DNA of 64,000 bases from Guadua angustifolia (GCA_036346375.1 CM070501.1:32756539-32820538); one strand, 5' to 3'; shown: positions 45,369-57,780, counted from the first letter of the stretch. Made by a program: numbers and translations. Notes: generated by a model from the sequence alone, not told the origin.

Positions 45369-45749
45369 CGGTCAGTCCTATACAGCTCTGCTCAGGGAAC
45401 AACTTGATTTGGCTCTAGACGCGCATTAACACGCGAGTCAAGCTTGTTTGCCGTCCGTAATATTATTCGATCGCCGAATCTTCTGAAGCCATGTGCATGT
45501 TGCTGCCTACTTCGCCTTCTGTGTGCTCTGTGATTTGAGAAAACTTGCATGAAACAGCTGCCAAGACAAGAGATATCAAAGCGTGCTAACTACACAGATT
45601 ATGACTTAACTTGTAGATTCTTACCTCTGCATCGATCCCTTCTTTTCCTGACCATACTTCTCTTCTTTTGGTTATTAAAGTACGTTTTTTGGCAGCTGAA
45701 CACGCTAGAGTGCTAAATACGATGACTCGTATCTAGTTTTTTAAGTATT

Positions 45750-47560
45750 TTTTTCTTTGAACAGTAGCAGTAGGGAAGACCTTTATGGTGCTTGTGTGTG
45801 TATATAAGAGAACAATATTATGTACAAAGATTAAAGGGAAAAACAAGCCTAAACTGGGAAAGAGATCAAGAGAATTAGTCTAGCCAATCAAGTAAGCTTT
45901 CTTTATGCTGGTCTTTTATGCGATGCACATGCAGAGAGAGCTCATTCATAAATATTCTTTTTTAGTTTGCTATACTCAAAGCAATACTCTCAAATATCCA
46001 ACAATTTCTTAGGCTCAGTTTGTTTAGTAATACTCTCAAATGCAGACAAATGCAGATTGCTCAAGCTACGATAGTAATAATTTCTATGTATAAGATAGAG
46101 TCAAAGTTGTTCTTGGAACATTCTACCTTTAGAATAATATCCTGCGTATTATCTCAAAGTAATCCAATAATATTCCAGCATTCAATATTGAAGAAGCAAT
46201 TGAAAAATAGATGATTTAGTGTTTCCATCTGTTGATCTTGGCATAAAACACAATAGTAACCGTCCTCCAAATGAAAATGTTTTCTCTGTAGCATATCTTT
46301 AGTGTTCAATCTGCCCATAAGCAATAATCATGCAAATACTTTTAGCTTTATCACACATTTACTTTGCCTAAACCACTTAAAAGGTTTTGGTGTGGTCATT
46401 ATATGAAATGAATACTTATAGAACTTTTGTGACTTGTATATACTTTTATTCCAAACGTAAGTCAAAGCATCCGAACAACTATTCATTGGCAAGAATTATT
46501 GGATGTCATCAATTAACAAGTTATACTCCTGAATGGTATCATTAGAAAGTGGCAAATTAAAGTTATGTCTTATTCCTAGGTTACTTAGAAACTATGAGAC
46601 TGAGTTGTCTATCTTTTTGGCAAAAATATATAGGGCCAGAAATCTGAGGCAATAAATATTGTGATTCCAAATGTCTGTCCAAAATAATACCAATGTCCTT
46701 GTTCTCACAGTAACCATAGCAATACCTCTATAAGAAGTGATATATTTTATAACATCCCTCCACCAGAAAGATCCTTGAATTCTTGAGTAATGAGGGATTT
46801 TATCCCTATAATAGGTTAACCAAATCAAATTTATCTATGGAAGGTTATATCTGTTATAAAATTTGTGGAGGTTTTTCAATAGAAGTTCCTTATTCTGAGT
46901 TTGCGGTTTAATAACACCAAGACCCCCTTTGTTTTTTGGTTGGCATACTGATTCCCATGTTGCTAGATTTATGCCCTTTTTATTGAGGTCAGAGCCACAC
47001 CATAGACAATGTTTTCTTGCTCTATCAATATTGTTGATCACTGTTATTGGAATTCTCAATGAGAATGTATAATAGGTGGGAAGGGCTGGCAAAATAGAGT
47101 TAACCATTTGCAAGCGTTCACCGTAAGATAAATAAGATGCACAAATTGATAATCTTCGCTCAACTCTGTCTATTAATTGTGAAAATTCACTTACTCTTGG
47201 TCTTGTAGCGCCCAAAGGTAATCCCAAATAAGTAAAAGGCATGGTTCCAATTTGGCATCCAAATATTTATGTTAAAACTAATATTTCCCCTTCATGAACA
47301 TTGATTGGAAAAAAAAGATTTATTATAATTTACCTTCAGACCCATGGAGGTATAGAAAGAACTTAGAATCACTTTTAAGCAAATAAGTTGTCTAGTATAT
47401 ACCTCCATAATTATTAGCATGTCAATAGCATACTGTATAATGGAAAAGTCATTGCCCATTGAAGAAGAGATCGGCATAGTAAAACTCCCATTTGGTGTGC
47501 CGTGTTTACTATTGATTGTAGAGGATCAGTTATCAATACGAATAGGAGGGGTGATAACGG
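45750..47560 (-). mobile_element. 5'-truncated LINE (L1-type), minus strand
   Basis: A non-LTR retrotransposon remnant. The minus strand reads, from its upstream end, PLSPLLFVLITDPL near 47557 (the palm motif of reverse transcriptase), then FYTSMGLKVNYNKS, then MPFTYLGLPLGATRPRVSEF with LSYGERLQMVNSILPALP and CQPKNKGGLGVI (RT thumb/connection), SFWWRDVIKYI, and finally a zf-RVT-like stretch at about 46130-46380 (REKTFSFGGRLLLCF in one frame). The catalytic YADD block falls in a decayed stretch. T-runs near 45735-45757 mark the 3' poly-A end. The endonuclease and the N-terminal half of RT are missing, so it is a dead, 5'-truncated copy. It stops exactly where the LTR-like block at 47558 begins. 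Confidence 0.85.
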
Positions 47561-47990
47561 ATAGGTGTACTGGATGAATCCTAATATGATTAGGATTCTT
47601 AATCTTAATAGGAGTAGGATTCCTATTTGCTTTAGAGGAGAACTAGAGAGGCTATATAAACCTATAGGTGGTCATGGAGAATCTAAGTAATCAAGAAGTC
47701 ACAAACCAACTTATCTAGAGCAAAAGTTGCACAAGAGGATTAGAGGTTAGGTTATTTTTTAGTGCTAGATTCTTGTATAAGATAAGAATCTGAGGATCCT
47801 AAAAAGTTTGAGAGGTTGTGACAGAGCAATAATTCCTTATACTCTTGTAAGGTTGTGCTTAAAGAATTTATGATCAGCTTCACCAAATATTTTTCTCTTG
47901 TTATTGTTGCTTTAACGTCGTTATTTTAGTTCTCTCTACATGATTCATTTAATTCGTTCTTGAGACCGTGCACACTTGTGCCTTATCTCA
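47558..47990 (+). mobile_element. LTR-like block (possible solo LTR)
   Basis: Begins near TGTACTGGATGAATCC and runs through AATATGATTAGGATTC, AGGAGTAGGATTCC, a good TATA signal CTATATAAACC (47652) and a T-rich downstream part (CTTGTAAGGTTGTG, TTTTTCTCTTG). This is the architecture of a small copia LTR. The 3' border is uncertain, and no TSD was found, since the left flank is the broken LINE. It may equally be the host sequence into which the LINE inserted. Confidence 0.35.
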
Positions 47991-50900
47991 CAAAATTTGA
48001 ATACAATCCGAGAGCTACTGCGCTTTAGAAGGGGTATCAATGTATAACATAGAGAATAGTGATGACCCAATAATCCAATGCAGACATAATGACCTTGTGC
48101 CCATAAAGAGCAACTAAAAAGTGACTGATACACCTCTGTAAAAACATAAATAATTACTAGTTAGGTAGTATTCCATCTGTCAGAAATATAGGACCTATAG
48201 CTTAAATAATCTTATTTAAAAATATAAAGCTTACATGGAAATTTAATGAGGTTTTTTCTATTATATTCCTACTGATTCTTTTTCAACCATATACATTTAT
48301 TCTCTCTCAACGGAGAGAGTACCAACTAATCTACAGAGATATACACAACATGATTCATACACGGATCAGAGTTAATCTTTATTCCAGGTTTTCAGAGAAG
48401 GAGATGATCGACCAAAGAAATATTAAGAATTGACTCGTACGTCTCAACGATCCCGGATTATTCGTCAATACATCTGGATATTGGGTTGTTGAGATATTAA
48501 TTCAGGTCTGTCTAGTTTGGTCAGACCTCATAAGGATGCATGATTGAATTTTTGATGGCGTGGGTGACACAGAAAGCTACGATTTGTGCTTTCAGTAGCC
48601 ACAATCAATTCAAATGTGCTAAAAAATCTTGTCAGATAAGTCGCCCACTATTTAATTTGATTGAATTGAAGCCCTATACTGGACCATCATCTATCTGCTG
48701 TCTTCATGATTAATTCCAACAAATAAAAAACTGCATCCTTCGCTGAGAAGTTTTAGTGCAACATGGAGTGGTCAAGAGTCAAGACAAATGTAATGTTACA
48801 ATAGTCAAGACACATGTGATGTTGCTGTAAAGTTACATTTATACTGCAAACTACTACCTTTTGTTGCCTAACTTAGTTGATTATGTAAAAGAAAAGAACA
48901 GTTTGGGTTCCAATTTTCCAACTGTCGTGTAGTTAAAAGAACGGCATCACAAAATAGTCGTACTATGATAGGATTCTTCTTTTTTACAATTAGCCAAAAA
49001 CTCAGATCTGGCTCATCTGCGATCAAGTTTCTCGTCATCTTTTGGTCTAAGTAAACTGAAACTTGGAAGTCACGCGTCGGTGTCATGTACGTTTAGCTTG
49101 CAGGTTCTTGTCTGTTCCAAGTTAACGAGGGCAAGTCCAATTTGGTCGTGTTCTGCAGATGCCTGAACAGATCCATTAAAACCTTATCACCGTATTCAAA
49201 GTTCAAACTAACTCCAATAGTCTGTCCGGCTAGCCAGACAGAGCAACGTGATGTCCTTGGAACAAGGTGAGTCACTCGCAGGCCAGGGCGACGTGGCTTC
49301 CTTGGAGCAAGGTGAACCTTCAGGCCAGGGCAACGTGATACTGTGACAGATGTAGATGGAAGAAATGGAGTTTCAACTAACCCCATTGCCTTATAAATTC
49401 ATGGAAATGTTCGTCACCTGAATCACATGGCAGATGAGCCACAACAGCAGAGTAATCAATCATTCAGCTCAGTGAACAGAAGCAGAAAGCGATCATACAG
49501 TACAGGAAGAAAAGCTGGTGAAATCATACAGTACAGGAAGAAAAGCTGGATTCACCAGGATGCAACAGCCATTTTTGGCTGATACTAATGGCAAGTATAT
49601 GGAACCTCGTTTAGGATTCAGCCATGTTGGTCTCATGTTCTTTGTTGGACATGAGCGCTAGCACATATATGCTCCAATTAAGAGCAAGTGATGTGGCTAT
49701 TGAATTCGAATATTGATCATATAGAAGCATGGTCCCAGATTCTCACATGAGATGGACGTGTTTCATACTCTGTGATGTGGAATAGGCATGACGCGTGGAG
49801 AACAAAATGGAGCTACTCCAGTTCTGCAAATGTGTAATATCTACTACTATATTATATATTCTGCTTTGTGAGTAAAAACAAATGAACCTCACCAGATGAG
49901 GCTCCATTGCGAATGCGTCAATTAACTTGGGCGAAAGTTCCAGTTCATGCTACTATGCTAGTAGTCCGTCGTTGCTACATCGGACCGGCTTCCATGCTTG
50001 TAGTACTGAACTCAGCAGCGCACAGCTAGCAGCCCAGCATGTGCATGCAGAGGACCCAGCAGCAGTGGCAGCATCTGATGAACCGAGATCGATGTCGTCT
50101 GACGCCGAGACTGCTGCCAATCAGTGGGTGAAGGTTGCAGCGCCCAAGGGCGGAGACAGAGAACTGCCGGCGCCAACATGAGGGCCACACATGACACTGC
50201 ACCGTGCCGCCATGCATGCCCGATTTTGAGCTTTCAGGACGCGTGTCGTCTCCCTGCATGTGTCGTCGTGCTGTGCTGCTGCTGGTTAGTCGGCTTCGCT
50301 AGGGGAGCGGAGGTGCGGTTGTTGTTGAAGAAGAAGGGCCGGGCCGGCCTTAGCCCTTAGGACATGCGTCTGCCTTTTCAGTCACTACTTACAAGCCCGT
50401 CCAACCCAACCCAAATAAGCAGTCTTCATAGACCGGGAAAAAACAATCTCTAGGAAAGGGCCTTCAGATCAAAGAAAACTTGTCTTCAAACTTCAAAGGC
50501 CTCAACAGATGGGCTTCTCTGCTCCCAATTAGGTGCACCTATCTGTGCTCCGAGTCCCGACTGCGTGGATGGCTTAGCGTTTGGCCCTGCAACCAAGCCT
50601 TTTCCTCCCTTGTTCTTTCCTTCTGTTTATGCGTTGATGGTAGGCAGCCAGGCAAGTTGCAGCGATGGCTTGGTGAGGAGTCCATGGTTCGTCTAAGCAC
50701 AGATGGGCAACTAGGGCACTGGCCGTCTAAGCAAAGGAACGCCATGCTCGCTCGCCATATGCACAAAGCACATCTGCGTGCGCATCCTTTTACACACATC
50801 AATGAAATGATTAGAGACTCTGTAGCCTTCGGAGCATGGGAACGTGTTATCCCATTTAATCCGCATACGTGTCTATACCCTATTTAATTTATCCGGATGA

Positions 50901-51079
50901 GAAATGCGAGTTGCAATCCACAGGTTCGAATACGGGCGAAGGCGCGAACTACGTCGCTCCCTCCAATCGATCACCATGAATAGAAGAACAATTCGAGATA
51001 CTCGGGCACAGCGATGGCCTATGGTGGTGCCAATAGGCATAGGCGTTCCTCGTACCGGAAGCCCTCATATGTCAACTAA
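47991..51079. other. Intergenic, no supported gene
   Basis: Includes a decayed Stowaway-like segment at about 48165-48320 (ATTCCATCTGTCAGAAATATAG) and overlapping frames at 49093-49386. The string GGCCAGGGC.ACGTG is repeated inside the latter. No family is recognisable at 49927-50887. Confidence 0.4.
49492..49548 (+). repeat. 31-bp tandem duplication
   Basis: ATCATACAGTACAGGAAGAA plus AAGCTGG occurs at 49492 and 49523, separated by TGAA. Copies are identical, so the event is recent. Confidence 0.85.
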
Positions 51080-51119
51080 GGGCTTGTTTGATAGAGCTCC
51101 CTCTGATTTTGATTCTCTG

Positions 51120-54100
51120 TTTTTTTGATAAAGGAAGATTTTATTAATTTTAAGAACATTACATCAAGACGATACAAGTCCTTAAAATTTCTCCGACCGC
51201 TTGACAAGAAGCACACAGCCGAAAACAAGGAAAAAAAAACAACACGCTGCACGCTAGTGACTATCAATCGCGTAGACTAGACCGCCACCCATGCACTGGA
51301 ATAGAAATCCATAGCCACTGCAAAGAACCGATGAGTAGCCTCCACCATAAAAATTCGAATTCGCCTCGTAGTACAACCCAAGCACGCAGACCAATGGGAA
51401 GTAACATAAATAACTCGCAAGGGTGATATGTGTGATTTTCTTTCAAAACTACATCATTCTGCTAAGCCAAAGAGACCAACAAGCGGTAGCGGCTCCTAAT
51501 AAAGCAACATTTTTGAGATCCTTTTGAAAACAATCTAGCCAACTCCCAAACATATGAGAAACACTTATAGGGTGAATAATGCCAAAAGCTAGATGCAAAA
51601 CACCCCAGATCATACGGGCAAAACGGCAGTGAAAAAATAAATGCCTAATTGTCTCCAATTCATGATAAAAACAACATGTTTTACTACCCTGTCAGTTACG
51701 TTTGGCCAAATTATCTTTAGTCAGAATGACCCCTCTTCGGAGATACCACAAGAACACTTTGATTTTTAGTGGGACTTTCAACTTCCAGAGACGCTTATTA
51801 AAATTAGGCACATCACATTTAATCAATGCCAAATAATGAGATCTCACTGAAAACTGCCCAGATTGACTCAAGCCCCAACGAAATTCGTCCTCCTCCTGCG
51901 ACAAATGTAAGTTGGCGATACGAGAAAGCAAAGCATTCCACACCACCAACTTAGATCCAATCAAGGACCTTCTCCAGGATATGTTTAATTGAGGAGTCGA
52001 AAAAACATCTGCAATGGTTACGTATTTTCTCCTTGTAATGCTATATAACCCAGGATATTTGTCCTTTAAAGGACAACTTCCGAGCCAAGAATCTTCCCAG
52101 AATCTCACCTGTGATCCATTATTGATTTTGAAGGTACCAAAACGAAGAAAATCTCGTTTTACCTGCATCAAACTGGACCAAAAATGCGAGTCTCCTGGTT
52201 TCCACTCAACTTGTACTAAGGATTTAGATACAAGATATTTATTTCTAAGAAGCTGCTGCCAAGTACCATCCGATGTCAAAAGCTTGAACAACCATTTACT
52301 CAAAAGAGCAATATTCTTAACTTTTAAGTCATGAATCCCAAGACCCCCTTGATCTTTGGGTTGGCAAAGGATACTCCATTTAGCAAGACGATATTTTCTT
52401 TTGTCCTCATCACCTTGCCAGAAGAAACGAGAACGAAAATAATCAAGTTTTTTGAGCACACCTTTGGGTATTGCGAAAAAGGACATCATGTACATTGGAA
52501 GGCTACTTAAAACTGAATTTATGAGTGTTAATCTACCACCAACTGAAAGATGTTTCCCCTTCCAACTACCGAGTCGCTTTTCAAATCGCTCTTCTACCCT
52601 TTTCCAATCGGAATTTCTCAATTTCTTAAAGTGAATGGGAATACCTAAGTACTTCAAAGGGAAGACCCCTTGTTTACAACTGAACAGATCCAAAAATTGG
52701 TCTAAGGAATCTTGAGCATCACCAAAGCATTAATTCACTTTTATGAAAGTTAATTTTAAGACCGAATTTGCTCAAACGCACACAACAAGAGTTTCATGTT
52801 GCGAGCTTTATCTATATCATTTTCCATGAATAAAATCGTATCATCTCAGATATTGAAGAATAGATAAGCCGTCATCAACTAAGTGAGGCACTATTCCCCA
52901 ATTTGACCTGTTCCTTAGCCCTTTTAATCAAAACGGCCAACATGTCTACCACAACATTAAACAAAAGTGGTGATAAAGGATCACCTTGTCGTGAGACCTT
53001 TTCTAGTTTGGAAATAATGTCCCACTTCATCATTAATATTGACCGCCACACTACCACGACACGAAAGACTTAATCCAAGAAATCCACTTGGATGAGAATC
53101 CTTTCATGCGAAGGGCCTGAAACAAAAAAGACCATTTAACCTTATCATAAGCTTTTTCGAAATCAATCTTAAAAATAACCCCACTAAGCTTATTTCGATG
53201 CAACTCATGAATAGTTTCATGCAGTATGACAACCCCTTCTAGGATATTTCGCCCACGCAAGAAAGCCGTCTGAGTCGGACTAACTACCTTGTCGGCGACC
53301 AAACTCAGTCTGTTGGTAGCCACCTTGGTAAAAATCTTGAAACTCACATTTAATAGACAAATAGGCCTATATTGCTAGATGACATTTGCTTCCTGAATTT
53401 TGGGAAGGAGAGTAATGATTCCAAAATTGAGACTAAAGAGAGGTAAATCCCCAGCATGTAACTCCTGGAACATGAGTAAAAGATCCCCTTGATTATATCC
53501 CGAACTTCGATAAAATTCGCAGAAAACCATCCGCCCCGGAGCTTTATTATGGTCCATCCGGAAAACAAGGTCCCTAACTTCTTTCTCGAGAACCGAAAAG
53601 TTGAGAAGCGATTTTCCTCCCGGGAGACTTGTAATATATCTTGATTGTCATCCTCATCAAGGGCAAACAAACTTTCCTCAGATCCCCAAAAGTTCTTTGT
53701 AGAACTTGGTTATGAAGCCTTTGAGGTTAGCCCGCCTCAATCTTCGCCCTCATGATCCGTAGAGAATAGATTCTTTTCTTTCTATGTTTTCCATTAGCAA
53801 TCATTTGAAAATATCTAGTGTTATTATCCCCCAACAGGACATCATTCACTTTAGCCCGTTGATAATACTTAGTTTCTTCCTCTCTGAGAAGAGTTACCAG
53901 GTGATCCCGAGCCCGAGCCAGAGTCACACATTCTAGTTCAGATAAATCCCGAGTCTCCGCAACAATATCTAGCTCATTGATTGTTGCTTGGAGCTCACTT
54001 TTCTTTTGTTTATAAACACCGTTGTGATGAAGTGCCCAACCCCGAAGAAAACTCCGCAAAGCCCCCATTTTGCGGTTCCATCGTTGGACAGAATTCTTTC

Positions 54101-55175
54101 CTCTCACAGGTTTATTCCAAATATCAATCACCTTGTCATAAAGATCTTCTCGAGATAACCAACTAAGCTCAAATCTGAACTGCTTAGCTATCCCAGAGAA
54201 GGCAGGATCGCCGGTATCTAACAAAAGGGGAGTATGATCCGACACACCTCTATCCAACGCCTGAACAGAAACAAGTGGGAATTTAAATTCCCACTCGGTA
54301 GACATAAGGACCCTATCCAACTTCTCATAGGTTGGACTGGGCAGACAATTCGCCCAAGTAAACTGTCGACCAGTAAGTTCAATCTCTCTCAGATCAAAAC
54401 TATCAATTACTGCGTTGAATAAAAAAGGCCACCGATCACTATATCTATTGTTATTCTTTTCCGTACTTTTTCTCAGAATATTAAAGTCCCCCCCAATAAT
54501 AGTCGGCAACTGATTTTGTTGGCAAGTACGAACGAGTTCAGCCAGAAACGCTGCTTTAAAATCGTCTTGGGCTGGACCATATACTGCCATTAGGATCCAT
54601 TTAAATTTGTCTACCTTATTACAAAGTTGGAACTTGATAAAAAATTCCCCTTCCACAATCGAGGAAAGAACAAAAAAATCCATGTTGATTCCTAACAGAA
54701 TCCCACCTGATCTTCCTCTAGGAGGAAGGCAATGCCAAACGAAATTCGCACCGCCAGACAGTCGTGCAAGATTCGATTTTGACATATCCTGCTTTCCTGT
54801 TTCCATTACAGCAACGAAGTCAAGATTGTTATCCTTAACCACCTCTGAAATGTACCGAAATTTAGCCAAGTCTGAAAGACCTCTGCTATTCCAAAATAGA
54901 CCCTTCATAATAACCTTTTCTATTATTTGGACTTACGGTTCCTACGAGACTTTCTAGAGGAGGCCATTAGATCACATATCCTCATGTCCAAATCATCCGT
55001 CTCTAAATCCACTTCTGACACGTCCTTAATCAAGTGCACAAGTAAATCACTATCATCCTTAGCGACCTCGTCATCACTTGATTCGAAGGGATTAACTTCC
55101 CTATTTTCTACCAACGAAACTCTTCTAGCACCCTTTTTTCTATCAGATTGATTCATTTTCAACCTATCAACTTCC
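51120..55175 (-). mobile_element. L1-type LINE, 4.06 kb, inserted in the MITE
   Basis: The element lies on the minus strand. Its 3' end is the poly-A, seen as a T run at 51120-51126 and preceded on the minus strand by CTTCCTTTATCAAAA. ATTCTCTGTT occurs at both junctions (51112-51121 and 55176-55185), a 10-bp TSD typical of target-primed reverse transcription. ORF2 with endonuclease, reverse transcriptase and zf-RVT is present but broken. ORF1 survives only as its last part, so the copy is 5'-truncated. Confidence 0.93.
51449..54908 (-). pseudogene. LINE ORF2: endonuclease, reverse transcriptase, zf-RVT (broken)
   Basis: Made the endonuclease that nicks target DNA and the reverse transcriptase that copies the element RNA. 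The endonuclease part (53727-54908) is an uninterrupted 393-codon frame with MKGLFWNSRGLSDLAKF at its start, the active-site region VAVMETGKQ, GGDFNIL and GVSDHTPLLL. The RT core at 52700-53670 is split among frames: FKIDFEKAYDKVKWSFLFQA at about 53200, then RQGDPLSPLLFNVVVDML near 52950. The catalytic YADD block near 52845 reads I-stop-DDTILF, so one residue is now a stop. The thumb/connection part (51692-52693) is a clean 333-codon frame. The zf-RVT-like end (ETIRHLFFHCRFARMIW) follows at 51449-51658. At least four breaks make it non-functional. Confidence 0.92.
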
Positions 55176-55177
55176 AT
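54923..55177 (-). pseudogene. LINE ORF1 remnant (C-terminal part)
   Basis: An acidic then basic 80-residue stretch (NPFESSDDEVAKDDSDLL, then SSRKSRRNRKSK) that ends 14 bp before ORF2 begins. Position and charge pattern fit the tail of the nucleic-acid-binding ORF1 protein. Its apparent start codon overlaps the target-site duplication and is accidental, so the real ORF1 start was lost through 5' truncation. Confidence 0.55.
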
Positions 55178-55732
55178 TCTCTGTTAGAAGTGATTCTCCG
55201 AGAGAAGTGATTCTGTCGCTGAAATTGATTCTCTAACGAATCCATAGGATAAACTCTATGGAGAAACTGACTCTTTGTTGGGAGTGAATCAGGAGAAGCA
55301 GTTTTTTTCAGCTCCCAACCTCTAGTTCATTTCGGAGAATCACTTCACGGGAATCATCCTAGGAGCGATTCTCAGAAAACTGCTGTTTGGCAAAGCTCCA
55401 CAGATTCACTCCGCAGAAGCTGGGAGCAGAGCTCTGCCAAACAGGGCCTAAGCCACTGGCACACAGGCTCCATCCCAAGTGTCCACGCTGGCTCCATCCT
55501 GCTCAGCGCCATTGTCATCCGTGCCGGCAAAGGATGAGCAGATGTTGTTTGCTCATGACGAGCTCGCAATTGCTGTGGTGCTTCGTAGCAGCGATCGACT
55601 TAATTTGGTCATGCATGCGTTAGTCCTCACATAAATCCATAAGTGATCATGATTTTGCTAAACTATTGTACAGAATTTAATCAGGTAAAAGAATGTAGTG
55701 TTTAAACTACCATCGTAATTATGTAACTGGTT

Positions 55733-55821
55733 AAAGGCAACCTCTTTAAGTTGGCCGCATTTCTCCTTGAGCGAAGAGGCCGGATTGTTTCCTTTATCTA
55801 AAAAAAGGCAACCTCTTTAAG
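55733..55821. mobile_element. 53-bp LINE 3'-tail insertion with 18-bp TSD
   Basis: AAAGGCAACCTCTTTAAG occurs at 55733-55750 and again at 55804-55821. Between them lies a 53-bp insert ending CCTTTATCTAAAAAAA, the poly-A end of a grass LINE (GAAGAGGCCGGATTGTTTCC precedes). This is an extreme 5' truncation, with only the last 50 bases copied. The perfect TSD indicates a young event. Confidence 0.88.
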
Positions 55822-57528
55822 CTCTATCTTAAGCAGAGCTTGTGCCAGACCATGCCGTCAACTCAGACACCGTCTCTTCATATTTCTATTTTGTCATGCT
55901 AGATGACTTCAAATTTAGTACTCATCAATGAAACATTCCAATATTTAGCCCATACCATTTTTGTTGCATTCAAGTATAACTTATTACAATGCTGCCATTT
56001 TCTTTTTTAGATAAATTGTTTAACAAAATATTAAATGGCAACACAACATGAGTTAAGTCAAAAGAATCGATAAAATCATGCAAAAAATGTCGTTTGTTGA
56101 AATAATTGGAGATAAGTCCGCCTCTTTCCTAAGAAGACATATAATTTTAGATCTGAAGTTTTCTATGGATAAATATAATATTGACAATAATGACATCATT
56201 TATTTGTCTGCCCTGTTTGCGTGGTGGTTGAGGTCCATCATTATTTCATTACTCTCTCTCTCTCTAACATTTTACAAACGGTTCGGGAGTCCATTTTCAA
56301 AATTCCATTTTAGAACGCATGAAGTTCTTAAGTTAAAAATGGGAGATATTGGTTAAGTTAATGTGACATCAGCTTGTTATCTTAGAGTAAATTTTATCTG
56401 TTGAGAGACAAACCTTCCTCTCGGCACCGTCGATCATTAAGGCCGACTTTCGTCTGCTCGGCGGGTGAATATGGCAGTTAAGCTCCATTTTGCCTTTGCA
56501 ATGGGGGACCAATGTCCCTCTGGCGTAAGAAAACCTTTGGCGTAAGAAAACCTTTGCACAGCTCTGTTACCTTAATAAAGGCCTCTTTACTTAAAATTGT
56601 CCCTTGGCTTAGGGTGTGACACTGAAGTTAGAATCAGACAATTTTATAATCTAATGTTTAGAGATGTTTACCTTTGTGAATGTTGTGTATAGAGCAACTT
56701 CCATATAAATTGCTTTTAAATTGTTGGCGGTCGTGTTTTCTTCTAATACTGACAATGTCTAAAATATGTTCCATATAAGTGGAGCGAGATAAAATTATCA
56801 CAAGTTTTGAGAACTTTTGTGAATGAGATATTGTGCTGCTTGAGGTTGAGGATATTTTTGAATAACTAGATCAACTTCTACATGTAGGAGATACCTGAGA
56901 TATTGTATTTTAAATGTATTTGTGAAACAACATGGTATCATGTTCTATTAAACTTTTCTTGCCTTAGGTAAACTTGTGTTTGCCTTAAATTCCCTCGTTT
57001 TAGTGTTGCTAAACCCCTCACTAACTTCTGATGGATTGCTATTATGATTATAAGTTATAGTAATATCTAATAATATAATTTCATATCATGAATCCTTTAT
57101 CCTTTTCCACTTCAATATATAATGACTAATAAAAAGTATAACTTTGGGGTAAGGAGTTTACATTGCTATTTACTTTAACTTTCTGCTTATACATAGTATT
57201 ACTGAAGAGGGAGAGGTGGTAGAGAAGAAAGCTTTAATCGAAATTTGCATAAAATCGAGTAGCATCAATGGTACCAAAAAAATACAACAACACTGTTTAT
57301 AATCAGAGTGGCCCTAGTACCCATTCTGATGAGAGATAATACACACGCTATACAAACTATTTCTATGTCTATTAGACTATCAATTTATACTCAATGCACT
57401 ATTAATATCATAGGCAGCGGTGCTGATCTTCAGTTTCCCGGTAGCCGAGCTGCTCACATTAAAGTCAAGACCATTGTGATTCCAAATGACCGAGCGCTCA
57501 CATTATACCATAACTTAATAATGCACTA
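55822..57528. other. Intergenic, AT-rich
   Basis: No gene seen. 56400-56600 has a GC-richer block (CTCGGCACCGTCGATCATTAAGG-like, TTAATAAAGGCCTC) resembling a LINE 3' end. The 16-bp string GGCGTAAGAAAACCTT is tandemly doubled there. The rest is AT-rich with short frames. Confidence 0.4.
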
Positions 57529-57767
57529 TGTTGAAAGAGACGTTATGTACGTAGTCTCTGTAGAGGACTGGGTTTTTAGGATCTCCAGTGATTAGCTTAA
57601 CTGATTCCCCGATTCTCTTGCCAGTAATGCCTGTACTCTGGTTTCTCTCCTCATTCGGTTGTAACTCTGAATGTGTATTGTAGCTCATACGACAATATAT
57701 AGTTGAGAACCTGCTACTCTGTTGAGTACAGGATTCATTCCTTCTTCGTCTTCCTCTGTTCTTCACA
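57529..57767 (+). repeat. Putative 5' LTR of the copia element
   Basis: The right border is firm: TTCACA directly precedes the primer-binding site. The left border is a guess at TGTTGAAAGAGACG, which gives a TG...CA element of 239 bp with partly complementary ends (TGTTGAA / TTCACA). An alternative start at TGATGAGAG (57327) would give about 440 bp. The 3' LTR needed to decide is outside the window. Confidence 0.45.
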
Positions 57768-57780
57768 TAGTATCAGAGCA
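57768..57780 (+). promoter_or_regulatory. Primer-binding site (initiator tRNA-Met type)
   Basis: TAGTATCAGAGCA matches the plant copia primer site TGGTATCAGAGC in all but one position (G to A) within the shared stretch. It pairs with the 3' end of initiator methionine tRNA to prime minus-strand DNA synthesis. It sits directly after the LTR and 17 bp before the gag start codon. Confidence 0.8.

Larger units (their letters stand above)
42541..45749. other. Intergenic, no supported gene
   Basis: Alternating AT-rich and average sequence. Around 43175-43260 a GGGGCTGTTTTGTTTGAAGG start resembles one end of a Tourist-type MITE, but no partner end was found. Two small repeats are listed separately (45262 and 45305). 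No RNA gene was seen. Confidence 0.4.
51080..55448. mobile_element. Tourist-like MITE split by a LINE
   Basis: The left part (51080-51119) starts GGGCTTGTTTGATAGAGCTC. The right part (55186-55448) ends GCTCTGCCAAACAGGGCC, whose reverse complement pairs with the start. TAA flanks both outer ends (51077-51079 and 55449-55451), the standard PIF/Harbinger TSD. The right part repeats AGTGATTCTCCG / GATTCACTCC motifs in both orientations. Without the LINE the element would be about 300 bp. Confidence 0.88.
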
